This document shows, in pieces, positions 37,279-48,213 of a stretch of DNA of 64,000 nucleotides. The DNA lies in assembly GCA_032158125.1 (NCBI GenBank), contig JASKOT010000024.1, positions 62,001 to 126,000 on the forward strand. Reading direction: 5' to 3'. Position numbers and translations under genes: made by a program. A model generated the notes under the pieces. That model worked only from the letters and a program-made list of their open reading frames with translations, did no database searches and had not been told where the DNA came from. The number at the start of each line of letters is the position of its first letter. Positions within the stretch are counted from its first letter, which is position 1. This DNA comes from Papiliotrema nemorosa. Taxonomy: Eukaryota; Basidiomycota; Tremellomycetes; Tremellales; Rhynchogastremaceae.

Positions 37279-37632
37279 ACCTACAGTACTTGGCAAAATA
37301 ACGAGAGTGTAAGAGCTCCGCAAATTGAGCGTAGTCCTTCCTCGTTATATATGTATGTACGGTGGAATATATTCTCACGCGTCCGACTTGCAGCGGGACA
37401 TCCTTTCTCCTGCCGAGAGGCTCCGTCAACCGGTGAGTCATGGGTGCGAGCGGCGTCAACATGTCCGAACCCCTTGTTCGCCGGTCAGATTCGGTGGGGA
37501 GATGGCTGAGCTGTTCATCTACGGCAGGACACATCGGAAGACGATTGTTCAGTATGATCCAAACCTGACACACGCACTCAACACATTCAGAGTTTTCTGT
37601 CCCTTGCATACAACTCTCAGAACGCTCCTGTC
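37279..37632. other. Intergenic between family members A and B
   Basis: 354 bp, same-strand neighbours on both sides. Contains the promoter of A. Nothing else is seen. Confidence 0.5.
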
Positions 37633-39483
37633 TCAATCTGTCTCATCTTCTCCGCGTCGCCTCCTCAGTGTCGTCGCGCCAGCCCGCCTCAGCTTCGCCA
37701 TCTCGATCATCCTACTATGTGAGGCCTGCAATCCGTCTGCAGGGTGCCATTTTCGGTGCTTCATCCTAGCTACGACGTATTGGGGATTCAGAGGCATACT
37801 AGCTATCACCGTTGCTGAGATGGGAGCTCCTGTGCTGTTCTTGTACCGTACCTCAAAGCCGGTCGAAAGGTCCACAGTCTGCTCCTTCAAATCGATCCGT
37901 GTGACGTCGCCAATAAAAGATTTCGGATCGATTCGTCCACCCGATGGGGTTGCCTCTCTCATTCTGTTCTCCAGCTCTGCCAAAGTTAGGTGTACGTCGC
38001 CGTCTGAAGTCTTCCACGTCACTCGTGTTTCTTGTTGGTTGAGCCGATGCTCTGGCAGTGTCAGACGTTCGTGTATGGTTTGCTTGACGAAATTCGTACC
38101 GCTTGATTCCGACTGCGTCGTCATGGCGTCTATGATGGCGGGGAGCACTGATCGAGACATGAGAGATCGTCGAGCTGGATCGTCTGCAGGTTTCAGTTGC
38201 CCATCTTCCCATATATCACCAGGCGACGGCATCGAGACTGTCACAGTATCTCTGTAGGTGACAGGGAGAACAATGTCCTCTTGACCTATGACTCGCCTAA
38301 TCAAGACACCAGATGATGTAGGAGTGGTCCAGTCCTTTTCGTGCACCAGCGTCGGCTCTACACTCTGATTTTGCCTGACTTCGTCAGCATTGGTCAGGCG
38401 AGCTTCGATCACAGCGATATGCTTCTTTGAGGACTCCTGGTCGAGATGTCGCCTGACAATCCCGACGGGTACAGGCCTTTGAACATCGCCCGTCTCGGTC
38501 AATATGGCCGGTTGATCGCGAGCAAAATACCATTCGGGTGCTGCACTTCCCGTCATCAATCCTAGTGTACAGATGTGCGAGACCCCCACAGCGGTCGGAA
38601 ACCAAGGATGAGTTTCCTCGTATGCTTTTTGCGCCTGACGATGTTGTTCAAGATATTCTTCTGCTTCTCCTCCTTCCTCTTCTTCTCGAATGTCAGGCAG
38701 TTCACCATAAGAGAATTTTTCATCTGGCCGTTCATCTATTGATGCTTGATTGTCATTCCTCGAGTTTGCCCCGAGGGGGGACGACTCATCAGGTTTCGAT
38801 CGTGCCCAGAAGTTAAATTCCGGACCGAATTGCACGTAAGGACCCTCGATTCGCAAGTTACGAGCGTTTGCAAGCAGATCTCCTATAGAGGCAGCATAGC
38901 TGCCAGTCCTTGCGCGATGCTCCGCTTCCGCTCGCGATAGACTTGATGCGTGGAAAGATACCCCTCCGTTTGAGTCATGGTATGGCATGTCGAAATGCAA
39001 ATCAAACCCTTTGATCTCGTCTTGCGTATGCAGAGGCAAAGATATCTTCGTACCCATCAACAGTCTTTCATATCCGCGCTGGTCTGCCAACGTGCCGACG
39101 AGTTTCGTTGCGGCTGTCGCTTCCGGGCTTTCCGGGTCGTGCTGAAGAAGCTGCCAATGACTTCCTAGTCCGTGCGCTGGCTGTCCAGGAGGCAGAAAGC
39201 TGACTGTCACGATGCTCTGCCCGATAAAGTCCACGGCCGAAGTTGGCCCGCCACCAGGAGTTTGACGGACCATACGCAAGTTGATGGGAGCACTGATAAG
39301 TCGGGTCCGCGCGTGCCCGCTCGAATTCAGCGAACAGTCAAATTCTGTCGCATAAGGGTGAGCTTGCATCAAGAGTGCTTCGCGAATGTTGAATGGACCG
39401 TGAGTTCGGTCATGTTTGATCTCCAGGTGAGTGCTCGGTTGATTTGAATGAGAAAGCGTTGCCTTTCCAGCGGTGTTGGACAT
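37633..39483 (-). CDS. Unknown protein, tandem paralog family member B (616 residues)
   Basis: A single 1,851-bp open exon, striking where nearly every recognised gene has many introns. It starts MSNTAGKATLSHSNQPSTHL. Family blocks: GPFNI then SAPINLRMVRQT (early), FGPEFNFWARSK (about residue 220), HIAVIEARL (about 355), then a C-terminal half with TSSGVLIRRVIGQEDIVLPV and TFE-like basic ends (KLRRAGATTLRRRRGEDETD). There is an acidic low-complexity segment REEEEGGEAEEYLEQHRQ. No signal peptide, membrane span or catalytic signature is evident. It is about twice the size of A, with both interior and C-terminal additions. Function unknown. Confidence 0.75.
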   Translation of the reverse strand: MSNTAGKATLSHSNQPSTHLEIKHDRTHGPFNIREALLMQAHPYATEFDCSLNSSGHARTRLISAPINLRMVRQTPGGGPTSAVDFIGQSIVTVSFLPPGQPAHGLGSHWQLLQHDPESPEATAATKLVGTLADQRGYERLLMGTKISLPLHTQDEIKGFDLHFDMPYHDSNGGVSFHASSLSRAEAEHRARTGSYAASIGDLLANARNLRIEGPYVQFGPEFNFWARSKPDESSPLGANSRNDNQASIDERPDEKFSYGELPDIREEEEGGEAEEYLEQHRQAQKAYEETHPWFPTAVGVSHICTLGLMTGSAAPEWYFARDQPAILTETGDVQRPVPVGIVRRHLDQESSKKHIAVIEARLTNADEVRQNQSVEPTLVHEKDWTTPTSSGVLIRRVIGQEDIVLPVTYRDTVTVSMPSPGDIWEDGQLKPADDPARRSLMSRSVLPAIIDAMTTQSESSGTNFVKQTIHERLTLPEHRLNQQETRVTWKTSDGDVHLTLAELENRMREATPSGGRIDPKSFIGDVTRIDLKEQTVDLSTGFEVRYKNSTGAPISATVIASMPLNPQYVVARMKHRKWHPADGLQASHSRMIEMAKLRRAGATTLRRRRGEDETD

Positions 39484-39969
39484 TGTGAGATGAGAAAATC
39501 CAGGTGGAAATTCCGGAACTTGGGGGGAGACTCGTCGTGCTGCGCTTTATAATGGGGCAATGGCATGAGCTAGACAACACAGTATATGACAGTTCCCTTG
39601 TTTGCAGCTGATCACATGTGAGTGGCGAAACACTTCGAAGCCTCGAATGTGCGGTCACCCTTTCATCGCCGAATCCCGGTGGGCTCTGAAGACTAGCTCG
39701 GTCGCGATGCGCGTATCTTGGTCTATCGCATGTCTTGGCATGTCCCCGTTTCGACAAACTTTGACTTTGCATCCTCCACAATGGCCCGAGGGGTCCGAGC
39801 TGCTTTCCCTTGGTTGGATTGCGGGAAGAGGCAATTGAGAAGGTGATGTTCAAGGCTGTAAAGCGTTGAACATGCATGAAGCCATCCATAAAGGGAAGCT
39901 TCAGCTGATGGTATGTACAGGACGATTCTGAGCGAGACGGCATCGTCAGAGCTAATCCTGATTGATCCG
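39484..39969. other. Intergenic between family members B and C
   Basis: About 490 bp containing the promoter of member B and the 3' flank of C. An open minus-strand frame at 39484-39943 has no resemblance to the family and is not supported. Confidence 0.4.
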
Positions 39970-41030
39970 CTACTCTACTTGGTCGACTCCCAATACAGTA
40001 GCTCCGCCAAACCCGTTACCCCTCGAGAGCTCCTTGCGTTCCTCTTCGTGCCCGGTGTTGCAACCTGCCCCGTTCTCTTCAATATAAAAGGCGCGAAGAC
40101 GCGCTCGTGTATCACCGTGATTGATCTTGCATCTTGCCAATTGGTCTCCCGGTTCTTGAATGTAAGACCGGTGAGCTTGAATGCTCTGCCCGACCTGACA
40201 AGCGTTCAATACTCCAGATCCCGTACTGTCCGGGAACATGATCTCCAGGTGGGTAGGTAAAGTATGACAGAGTCTAGATATGGAGATTTCGGTGAAGCCG
40301 GTCACAATGCCCGATACGGACCTGGCATTCCCCGCTCCCGCTCGAAGTTGACGCCTTGAGAGCTCGGCGAGACTGATCAGAGAGTCTTCATCATTCGAGG
40401 TCGTTCAAAGTCGAACCATGGTAGTCTCAGGTTCTATCCGGTACGTTTTCGCACTCCAGCGTTCCACAAAGTTCTTTGCAGTATCCTCCCTGCAGACACT
40501 GTCTGCGATACCATGTCGTCAAAAACTGAAGATCCTGCGGTTCTACCACAATCCGTACATCCCGCCGAAGCTCGCTCAGGCGGGACTCTCGGCAAGGCAG
40601 CTCCAAAGATCTGATAATTCGTTTCGTGCTTCAATTGGAAGCTGTCCGTGAAATCGACGTCCAGATACGATTCAAATTGGCCCTCTACCGATTTTGTGGG
40701 CATTCCAATTGTCAGGTGGAGCTGTGGCTCGAGAAGGATGCCAACAGAAGTTGGGGTTTCCCCTCTGGGTGAGTCATACTAGTCTGAGAGACGTTGGCGC
40801 TCCAGGGATCGTACATCTTCAATGACACAAACGACTTGGCAAAGTGCCTATAAGTGAAGACTGGGAAGCAATAGGATGTGTGGCAATAGCTGTCGAGGGT
40901 GAGGGATGAGTGTCGAATCCTAGACATTCACCTATGTGGGTTGTGTGCCTGGAGGGGCCGGCAAAGTTTCCAAATACCAGTCTGGACGAGCCGGTTCCGT
41001 ACCGGCAGATTCCTCGACGATCACGTTCAT
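39970..41030 (-). CDS. Unknown protein, tandem paralog family member C (exon structure tentative)
   Basis: Starts MNVIVEESAGTEPARPDWYL and, after an intron from about 40930, continues HFAKSFVSLKMYDPWSAN. A further intron leads to TPTSVGILLEPQLHLTIGMP, then FESYLDVDFTDSFQLKHETN, GAALPRV and RILQRTLWNAGVRK, which follow member A in order. Past 40450, splicing of a roughly 75-nt intron ending CTCTGATCAG would give SRRALKASTSSGSGEC, matching ARKASTAP of A. A final part, LEIMFPDSTGSGVLNA onward, would end at 39970. Without that intron the frame stops at 40434. Either a functional divergent paralog or an early-stage decaying copy; expression evidence would decide. Confidence 0.5.
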
Positions 41031-41258
41031 GCCGAAGTCGAGAAGAGAGCAGAGAGTGAATACGAGAGGACAAATTAGGGTGGAAACGACCGATACTTCT
41101 GTGACGGGTGGTAGAGCGGTCCTTCCTTTGTGTGTTCCTGTAAGCCATCTAATTTGCCATGCCCAGTCAGTATGTACAGTATATGTAGTTGGCATCTCTT
41201 CCTTTATGCGATCGCGAAGGTGCAGCAGCGCACCCACACCAAGAGATCACTCTACGTT

Positions 41259-42157
41259 CTACGCCTTGAGCTCCGACTTGACCTTCTCTGCGATCGCTCG
41301 AGGGGTTTCGGTTGCCTTCCCTTTGTTGGCTTGCAGGGAGAGGTAGGCATTCCAAGGAATGTTGACGCCGTTGATTACCAACAATCGGTATTGCAATGGG
41401 ACGAGCTATCAATCAGCGTGACGTTCAGATGCCTAGTCTCCTTGTCACTCACTCCCTGTTTGTCAGCAATTGGGGCGATATGGGACGAGAGTATTATCTC
41501 ACCATGTTCAGCAGTTGCACCGGGATGAACACCATCCAGTTCGTCTTCAAGGTCGATTCAAAAGACTGTTCTCGTCAGTCATCGTCCCCCTCCACCTGGG
41601 ATCCTGGATGCTCACCGAGTTCCATTTAGCCTTGACAGCGTTCATATCCTTCCCTTCGGCCAGAGTCATGTAAGTGAAGAATCCTACTGTATCAGCTGGG
41701 CCATATCACAATAGACAAGACTGACCGGTGAGGACCATAGGCGCAAAAGCAAATTGATCCAATGACATTCGGGCGATTGCTCCAGGCCATTTAGCTTTAA
41801 TGGGTACTTTCTCCAACGTTCTGAACCAGACAGTGACGAGCGGTGCGAATATACCTCCTCCCCAGACTACGATTCGGCTACGCCTCAGTACACGTTTTGA
41901 CCAATGACTCACCCTGTTCGAGCGTAATCGTGATCTTTTCCTTTCTTCTCGATGGCTTGTTGAGCGATGACTTTGATCTCAGTGACGTATTCAAGATGGA
42001 AAGGAGGAAAACATACTGTCTCCAGTAGCGAACAATGCCTGCGAGGTCAGATATATCGAGAAGAAGCAGTGAGGGGACTCACGGCTGAAGTGAGGATGTT
42101 GCCCAACATGGGACGTCTCGTCAACAAAGACTGATAAGCGCCAAGAAGTCCTGCCAT
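41259..42157 (-). CDS. SYM1: Mpv17/PMP22-family mitochondrial inner-membrane protein Sym1
   Basis: Four-helix membrane protein of the Mpv17 family. Sym1 supports mitochondrial metabolism under heat or ethanol stress and forms a channel-like pore in related proteins. The product is about 195 residues. Blocks in order: [40 protein letters not shown] (family signature GD-x-x-x-Q), [39 protein letters not shown] (DQ motif) and [20 protein letters not shown], with the terminal W-P-x-x-Q/N-F region adapted to [21 protein letters not shown] follows, and the end is KVKSELKA. The start is the only upstream ATG in frame. Confidence 0.92.
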
Positions 42158-42597
42158 GGTGGGAGATTGGTTGAGATGGAATAAGAGCGACCTGGGGTGA
42201 AGACAAGCTATAAGATCTCGATGAAGGATGTTAAAGGCGTGTAGTGATGGACAGAAAGGGGTTCCACAGGGATGAAGCTTCTCGCTGTCGGGAGATTTGG
42301 TCGTTGGATACGAGGGAAAAGGGGGGTCGCTGCCTCGTTTCAGAGCGTGTTGATCGGCACAAAGATTTCGCAAAACTGCACTTCTAGCTATTCTATCGAA
42401 TCTGTCGTGTTGGTCTTGGGTACGAGCTTGATCTATGCGGGAATCGCTGTTTCTGCGGTCTCTGTCGCGGTATAGGATGCGGTATATAGAAATGCAAAGA
42501 TATGGATGGATGCATAGATGGATGCATTTGGCCGCACCTCATGACGCATACATCCCCGTTTAACCCATTTATCCGGAAATCATTCCCTACAGCAAGT
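42158..42597. other. Intergenic between glutamine synthetase 3' end and SYM1
   Basis: 440 bp. Contains short ATGGATGCAT-type repeats at about 42500-42530. No gene is seen. Confidence 0.5.
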
Positions 42598-44504
42598 TTA
42601 TACCAGCTCAAAGTAACGCTCAACTGACGATCAGCCAAAACAACAAGGCGCCTGATGAGCATAGAATTACCCTCCCAGCTTGTGACAGCTCTGCGGTGCT
42701 CTTCCAACTCATGTTCCCTTGTTCCGGCAAAGTGATCCACAAAGTAGTCTCCAAACACCTCACGCGCCACACTACCTTCCCTCTTGAATGCTTCCACAGC
42801 GCTCTCGAGACTCGTCGGCAGGTGCGTGATGGTAGCCCTAGTGACACCATCCGAGCCAAGTGGCCCGTAAGGAAGTTTCATCTTGCGCTCAATCCCGCGT
42901 ACACCCAGACCGAAAATGGCGGCCATGGCGAAATACGGGTTCATCTGGAGTCAATAGGTATTTACAGTCTTCACCCACATCAGCTCCTGGAACCCGAACT
43001 TCGAATCGGGTGGAAGATGCCCCTGTTCCTGGTGGTGAGATGATCCGTATAGAAGCTGCTCGAGATTCGTAGGCATATGATGCGGTATCCGGCGCCCAGA
43101 GAGCCTCTCCACCCAGCAATCTCTTGTAAGAGTTGATGGTGGGGCACATCATGGGAATCACTGTGAATCAGCCTGAGACCGCGAAGCGATGAGACGACTA
43201 ACCATCGGCTAGACCGTCCACCAGTCCCGCTAAGAACCACTCGGCTTCCTGAGTGAGGTACTTCATCACCTCGTATGGCGCGTCTTTCCTTCCTCCAGCT
43301 TGGACTTCGTCGTTGGTCAACGCAAAGACATTCCGACCGTTCTTGTCCCGCAGGGATACATGGATGTGCCTTGACGTGAGCTCGCAGTAAGAAATCCTGG
43401 TGTCGATGCTCACCCTGAACAACCAGGAAGCTATGTGTCAGCCCAGAAATCCATCGCGCCGGTATCTGCAGACTCACATCTCCCCAAGGCTTAGCCATAA
43501 ACGTCGGCATGATATCGTACTTCATCCCCACACTCTTTGCCACGAGCTTGAACAGACAAGCATTATCGGCCATCCTGAAGGCTTCGGTATATGCGAGAGC
43601 AGTCTCAAATACTCCCGGGCCCGTCTCGGTGTCTAATTGTAAGCTTACGCCCGCTGTACTTGAGGGTTGTTGCAATTCACGGTGGCCTTCGACTCCGACG
43701 CCAAACTCCTCGGCCATGTCGTACAAGTCGTGGAAGTAGTCCATGTTTAGAGTTGGCCGCAGCATAGAGTATCCGTGCACTGAGCGTCAGCGCGGAGAAC
43801 CGATGATGACCGGGGTGAGCTTACTTCCCGGGGTGAGGGGGTTGATCTTGGCGAAACCCTTCTCTGCGAGGGATTTTGGAGTCTCTTTGAATTGGAAGTA
43901 CTGTCCGAGTCAACTTCAGATCATCACAAGATCCATGCTACTTAAACTCACCTCAAACTCTGCACCGCTCATGCATTTGAAGCCCTGCTCCTCGGTCCGC
44001 TTGACAATCTTCTGCAATAGGCTCCTGGGATCCGCATCCAGCGGTTCCATGGTCTCGGGCAAGACGAACGAGCACAAGAAAAATGGCAAATCCCTTTCCC
44101 ACGGTATACGTCGGAAAGTGGACAGATCCACAATGGCGATCAAGTCTCTCCATCCATTTTTGCTGTTTGAAACCAACAGTTCTTTGCCGTAACTCTTGTC
44201 ATGAACTATTCTCAGCTTGACTAAGGGAGGTCGACTCCAGGCGTACTATCCCAGCCAAAGACGACGGAGCAGAATCCGAAGCCCCCATCGTTCTTGACCA
44301 CGCTGAGAAACTTGTCCTTGGCCATGATTTTCCCACGGAGGACACCATCGACATCGACACCTAGATGAAGATCAGTCACAGATAAGAAGATCGTGTGAGT
44401 GGTGAGAGAAGCGTACCGGCTACTTTAACTTTGGTGTCATGCCGGAGGATCTCTTTGAGCTCTTCGAGCGTCTTTGGAGCGTTGGATGTGGGCAAGGGGG
44501 GCAT
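42598..44504 (-). CDS. Type I-like glutamine synthetase (fungal GSI/FluG-type)
   Basis: ATP-dependent glutamate-ammonia ligase family of the bacterial GSI type, separate from the usual eukaryotic GSII. About 480-490 residues. Blocks: MPPLPTSNAPKTLEELKEIL, VDVDGVLRGKIMAKDKFLSV, GFGFCSVVFGWDS, DLSTFRRIPWERDLPFFLCS, GAEFE (metal site), MAEEFGVGVEGHRELQ, GPGVFETALAY (metal/ammonium Glu), FMAKPW, then GCSGHIHVSL supplied partly by a 17-nt exon, PTINSYKRLLGGEALWAPDT, ASIRIISPPG and FEVRVPGADMNPY. It ends WEVERYFELV-stop across the last intron. Fungal proteins of this type may act on glutamate or other gamma-glutamyl acceptors, so the substrate is not certain. It diverges from UNG1. Confidence 0.88.
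43414..43430 (-). other. 17-nt microexon in the glutamine synthetase gene
   Basis: On the minus strand CTTCCTGGTTGTTCAGG lies between a GTGAGT...ATAG intron and a GTGAGC...CAAG intron. Joined to its neighbours it yields GD-LPGCSG-HIHVSL, the conserved glutamate/ATP-site block of GSI; skipping it would delete the block and shift the frame. Confidence 0.85.
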
Positions 44505-44769
44505 GTTGGTCTGGGGTGAGAGTTCAGGTCCAGATACGCAAGAGACCTGCTATCTCGACCATGTCTATCTTCGTCATAACCGAGGGGGCAGGGATGGAAT
44601 TCTCCCACGGTGGTCACAGAATGCGGGGTAGAGTGGGATTACCCCACAACGCGTCGTCGATAGTATAAAGTCTGAAATGACGGTGAGAAGGCCCGTTGAG
44701 CACGACAAGATCGACAGTGAGCTCGTACATTCAGACGACATCGGCTCAGTGGGCCACCTCCAGAACAAC

Positions 44770-46306
44770 ATGCCCCCTCAGGCTTCTGCAAAATCGATCT
44801 CTTCATACTTTACCAAACTGCCTTCAACTTCGCCTACCTCGACCAAGATCGCAGCTTCCAGTTCAACAACTACGACCGTGACCGCTGGAGCACCCAAATC
44901 TTCACCACCATCAGCATCACCGTCGACGGGCCAAAAGAGGTCCTTCTTGTCCGATGCAGCCAGGCAAGCTATAGAAGCTGGAGCTGCCGAAGCCTCCGCG
45001 TCGAAAAAGCTCAAAACGAACGATGGTGCAGCTAGTATGCCCCGTATTCCTGACCGTGACGCAGCTGATCGCCACAGAGGTGGCAGATGTCTTCTTGAAG
45101 TCTTCAGCTTCGGCAGCCGTGTCGCTGCCGAAGTCCAAGAGCCGCGAAGAGCTCGCGGCTGCGCTATCAGCAATGAAGGGCGAGGATGCGGAATTGCTCA
45201 GGCTGGAGGTCGACACGATGGAGGAAGAATGGCTGGTTGCGTTGCAAGACGAATTGACCAAACCTTACTTTTTGAATGTGAGAGTAACCAACTGCTAGAG
45301 GCTCTCAGGGTGTTTGCTGATTATACGTAGTTGAAGCGGTTCGTGACGGCTGAGCAGAAGTCGAAAAAGGTCTTTCCTCCAGGTGAGCCTCTTCTCTGAC
45401 CGATGCCTCTGGGCAAGCTCACTCGTTCAGCTAAGGACGTATACCAGTGGTCTACTTTGTGCCCATTGAAGGATGTCCGAATCGTCATCATAGGTCGGTA
45501 CCGAAAGGTACCTATACAGAGCAATGCTGACCTGTCGCAGGGCAAGATCCGTATCACGTAGGTTACGCCTCGCTCCAGGTCATTCCGCTGATCCTCTCTA
45601 GGATGACGGACAAGCTCATGTGAGTCCTTCTCATCTCTCACCAGTGCCCTATGTAACAAGCAGGGTCTCGCATTCTCCGTCGCCAAAGGTATGAGGATAC
45701 CGCCCTCTTTACGGAACATTTACAAGGAGATGCACGACGAGTGTCCCGGATTCAAGATTCCGAAACATGGGTAAATACAACCCCCATTTTCCTGTCGGCT
45801 CGGGTAATGCTGACAACAAGGTACCTGGCAGAATGGGCAAAGCACGGGGTTTTACTCTTGAATACGGCTCTCACAGTCAGAGCCCACGAAGTCAGTTTGA
45901 CCATCTAGTACCCCGTCAAACCTAACTATGCAGGCCGGATCGCACTCCAACAAAGGCTGGGAGACATTCACTGCTGCTGTGCTGCGAGTGGTGACTCAAC
46001 GTCTGTCTCCATCAGACTCAGCAGACCATGTGCCCGGAGCAAAGGGCGTGGTTTTCATGGCTTGGGGAGCGCATGCTCAGAAAATGTGTGCGGGAGTCGA
46101 TAAGGTTAGCTAGCGCATGCGAGCGGGGCTTTTCGACTGACTCTAATTAGAAAAAGCATTTAGTCCTGAGCTCGGCACATCCCAGTCCGTTAGCTGCGAG
46201 TCGGGGCTTCTTTGGGAACGGTCATTTCAAAAAGGCCAATGCGTGGTTAGAAGAGCGATATGGTCCGGGAGGCGGTATCGACTGGGCATCGTTGGGGGAG
46301 CAGTAA
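44770..46306 (+). CDS. UNG1: Uracil-DNA glycosylase (UNG family)
   Basis: Removes uracil from DNA to start base-excision repair in nucleus and mitochondria. About 370 residues. The N terminus [17 protein letters not shown] resembles the PCNA-binding PIP box of nuclear UNG. A Ser/Thr/Ala-rich linker with KKLKTND (possible nuclear signal) follows. The catalytic domain has [40 protein letters not shown] (water-activating Asp and His), [30 protein letters not shown] and the Leu-loop [17 protein letters not shown]. It ends WASLGEQ. An in-frame ATG 31 codons upstream (44677) could give a longer isoform. I prefer 44770 because the PIP-like motif then sits at the extreme N terminus. Confidence 0.93.
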
Positions 46307-46418
46307 AGACGAGCGGGGGATGGTGTATCTGATATGATCTCAAGATAGATATACATAGCATTAACTGTACATGAGAATGTATAATCACTTGCGAATACGC
46401 ATTGCGTCTATCCATGGC

Positions 46419-47820
46419 CTATGCCTCGGTAGCCGTCGAAGTCTCTCCAGAGGTACCAGCCATTGGCTTTTTCCCCTTCGCTGGACGACTCCTGCCCCAA
46501 ACTATCTTTGCCTGTTTGCCTTCTACTTCTATGCCGCCTTGCAGTGCCAGTGCTTCGGCAACCCGTTCCGCCATGGACCTCTGATGAAAGTTAACAAAGG
46601 CGCAATCTGACTGTCAGCTGGTTTCGCAGACGGGGATGATTAGACCTTACGGCTGGCTGTCACGATTGATATGGATCTGATATCGGTAGGTTTGACGAAG
46701 GGGCAGTTGAAGACCAGTGACGTCCGGACGTCTGCATCGCTACACTCTGGTAGACCGAGAAACAGCAATGTCGTCTAGAATATTAGCAAGTCCTCCGATC
46801 AATGTCCACGACCTAATGAACTTACCACAGTCTTGTCCTCTGGCGCTTTCAGCCCTTTGCTCTCTGCTTGTTCCCTCATGATCTTCTTTGCGACCGGATC
46901 GTTTCTTCCGTAATATCGATCCACCAGACTCTGCTTCTGCAGACCATTATCCTCCGGCATCTCATGCCTATGATGAGTCTCGTGTCTGAACCCACCGCCA
47001 AATAATCCACTCACCTGAAAGGACACTCGGTACCCCGCTTACATTCCCCCTTGACGAAGAAACTACAGATGTGCGGCCTATTTCGCTTGTAATATGGGTC
47101 GGTCCTAGCGATATTTTTGAGCATTTCCCTTCCTTGTTTGTTGGCTACTTCAGAGTCGAACGTTTGGCCATCTGGCGAATCTGCCATTTGCGCCTCGAGG
47201 TTTTGAATGTAATATTCTATCTTTGTCAGCTGGATGAAACCTGTACAGCATATAGCTCACGCTTGTTGATATCTGTAGTTGCAGCCTGGTTCTTCCTGCC
47301 CAGAGCAGCATCTCGGACCTGTGTCGGTAACCCGTACTCCCTGATCATCAGCACAAAGCCGAAATGTGAATGAGGGACATACAGATCCAGCAGGCATGTT
47401 TGACAGACACCCTTGATCTTCGAACACGTCGTGCATATCTCAGTCTTCTTGAATCGAGCACCGTTTCCAGGATTCCACCTAAAGACTGTGAAAGGTCGAT
47501 TGCAAACTTTACATTCGTGTCCTAATTCTTGCTTTGTCTGGAAATCAGCGAGTTCAGATGGTATCAAGAGACAAAGCGACATACCATCCGCAAGTAGGGA
47601 TTGGCGCCCAGACCTGCTACGTCAGCTTTGCGTTGCTTCACGTGAAAGCTAGCTGACATGTTTCGCATCTGCTGATTAGCTTCGTTGTGAGTGGGAGTCA
47701 ATGTACTGACAATATTGGGAAGTCTGAGCTCTCCACGCCGACTTTCTACGACAAGTCAGTCATGCGCTTTTCGATAGCCATGGTCGAGTGGCTCACGTTG
47801 ATATCATGTTTGGCGGGCAT
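46419..47820 (-). CDS. ECM2: Spliceosomal RNA-binding protein Ecm2/Slt11 (RBM22-type)
   Basis: Component of the activated spliceosome that contacts U6 snRNA and the intron. About 360-370 residues. The N-terminal zinc-binding region has [40 protein letters not shown] and [18 protein letters not shown]. Then [15 protein letters not shown], the CCCH finger [20 protein letters not shown] (C-X7-C-X5-C-X3-H), and an RRM ([48 protein letters not shown]). The overall order matches human RBM22, which fuses the roles of yeast Ecm2 and Cwc2. The start is MPAKHDIN. It is convergent with UNG1 (112 bp) and divergent from RPB5. Confidence 0.93.
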
Positions 47821-48213
47821 ACTGTAGTGTCTCTGCAATGCTCGACGGCTCTGACAGAGATATTTTGTGTATGATCAACAGTCTCATAAGACGCCTTCAC
47901 GACGTGTGGTCAAGTTGAATTGCATGACGTGGATTGCTGATTTGCCACCCTATCTCCCAAGGGGTTGGATTGATAAGCAGTATTCTTCAACTTCTTACCG
48001 GTACTTTCTTGCTCTCAATAACACCAATAACACCTAGAGATCTACATACACCGCTGAACGACTATCGCGGTCTTGGGCGAGTGTACAGCGGACGTTCGTC
48101 GATAGAGTCCCCCGATCCACAACCACAAAAAGGCCTCTTGCGCCGACTCGCTATATCCCCTCCTATTCCACCCCTGTGACCCACCCCTCACCCTTTCCTC
48201 CCTTCATCTCACC
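47821..48213. other. Divergent promoter of ECM2 and RPB5
   Basis: 393 bp. The RPB5 side is C/T-rich (about 48110-48210), ending CATCTCACC before the ATG. No gene is seen. Confidence 0.5.

Noticed and set aside
42495..42530. ATGGATGCAT-type short direct repeats downstream of the glutamine synthetase gene
   Set aside because: Only two or three short imperfect copies; too little to call a regulatory or mobile element.
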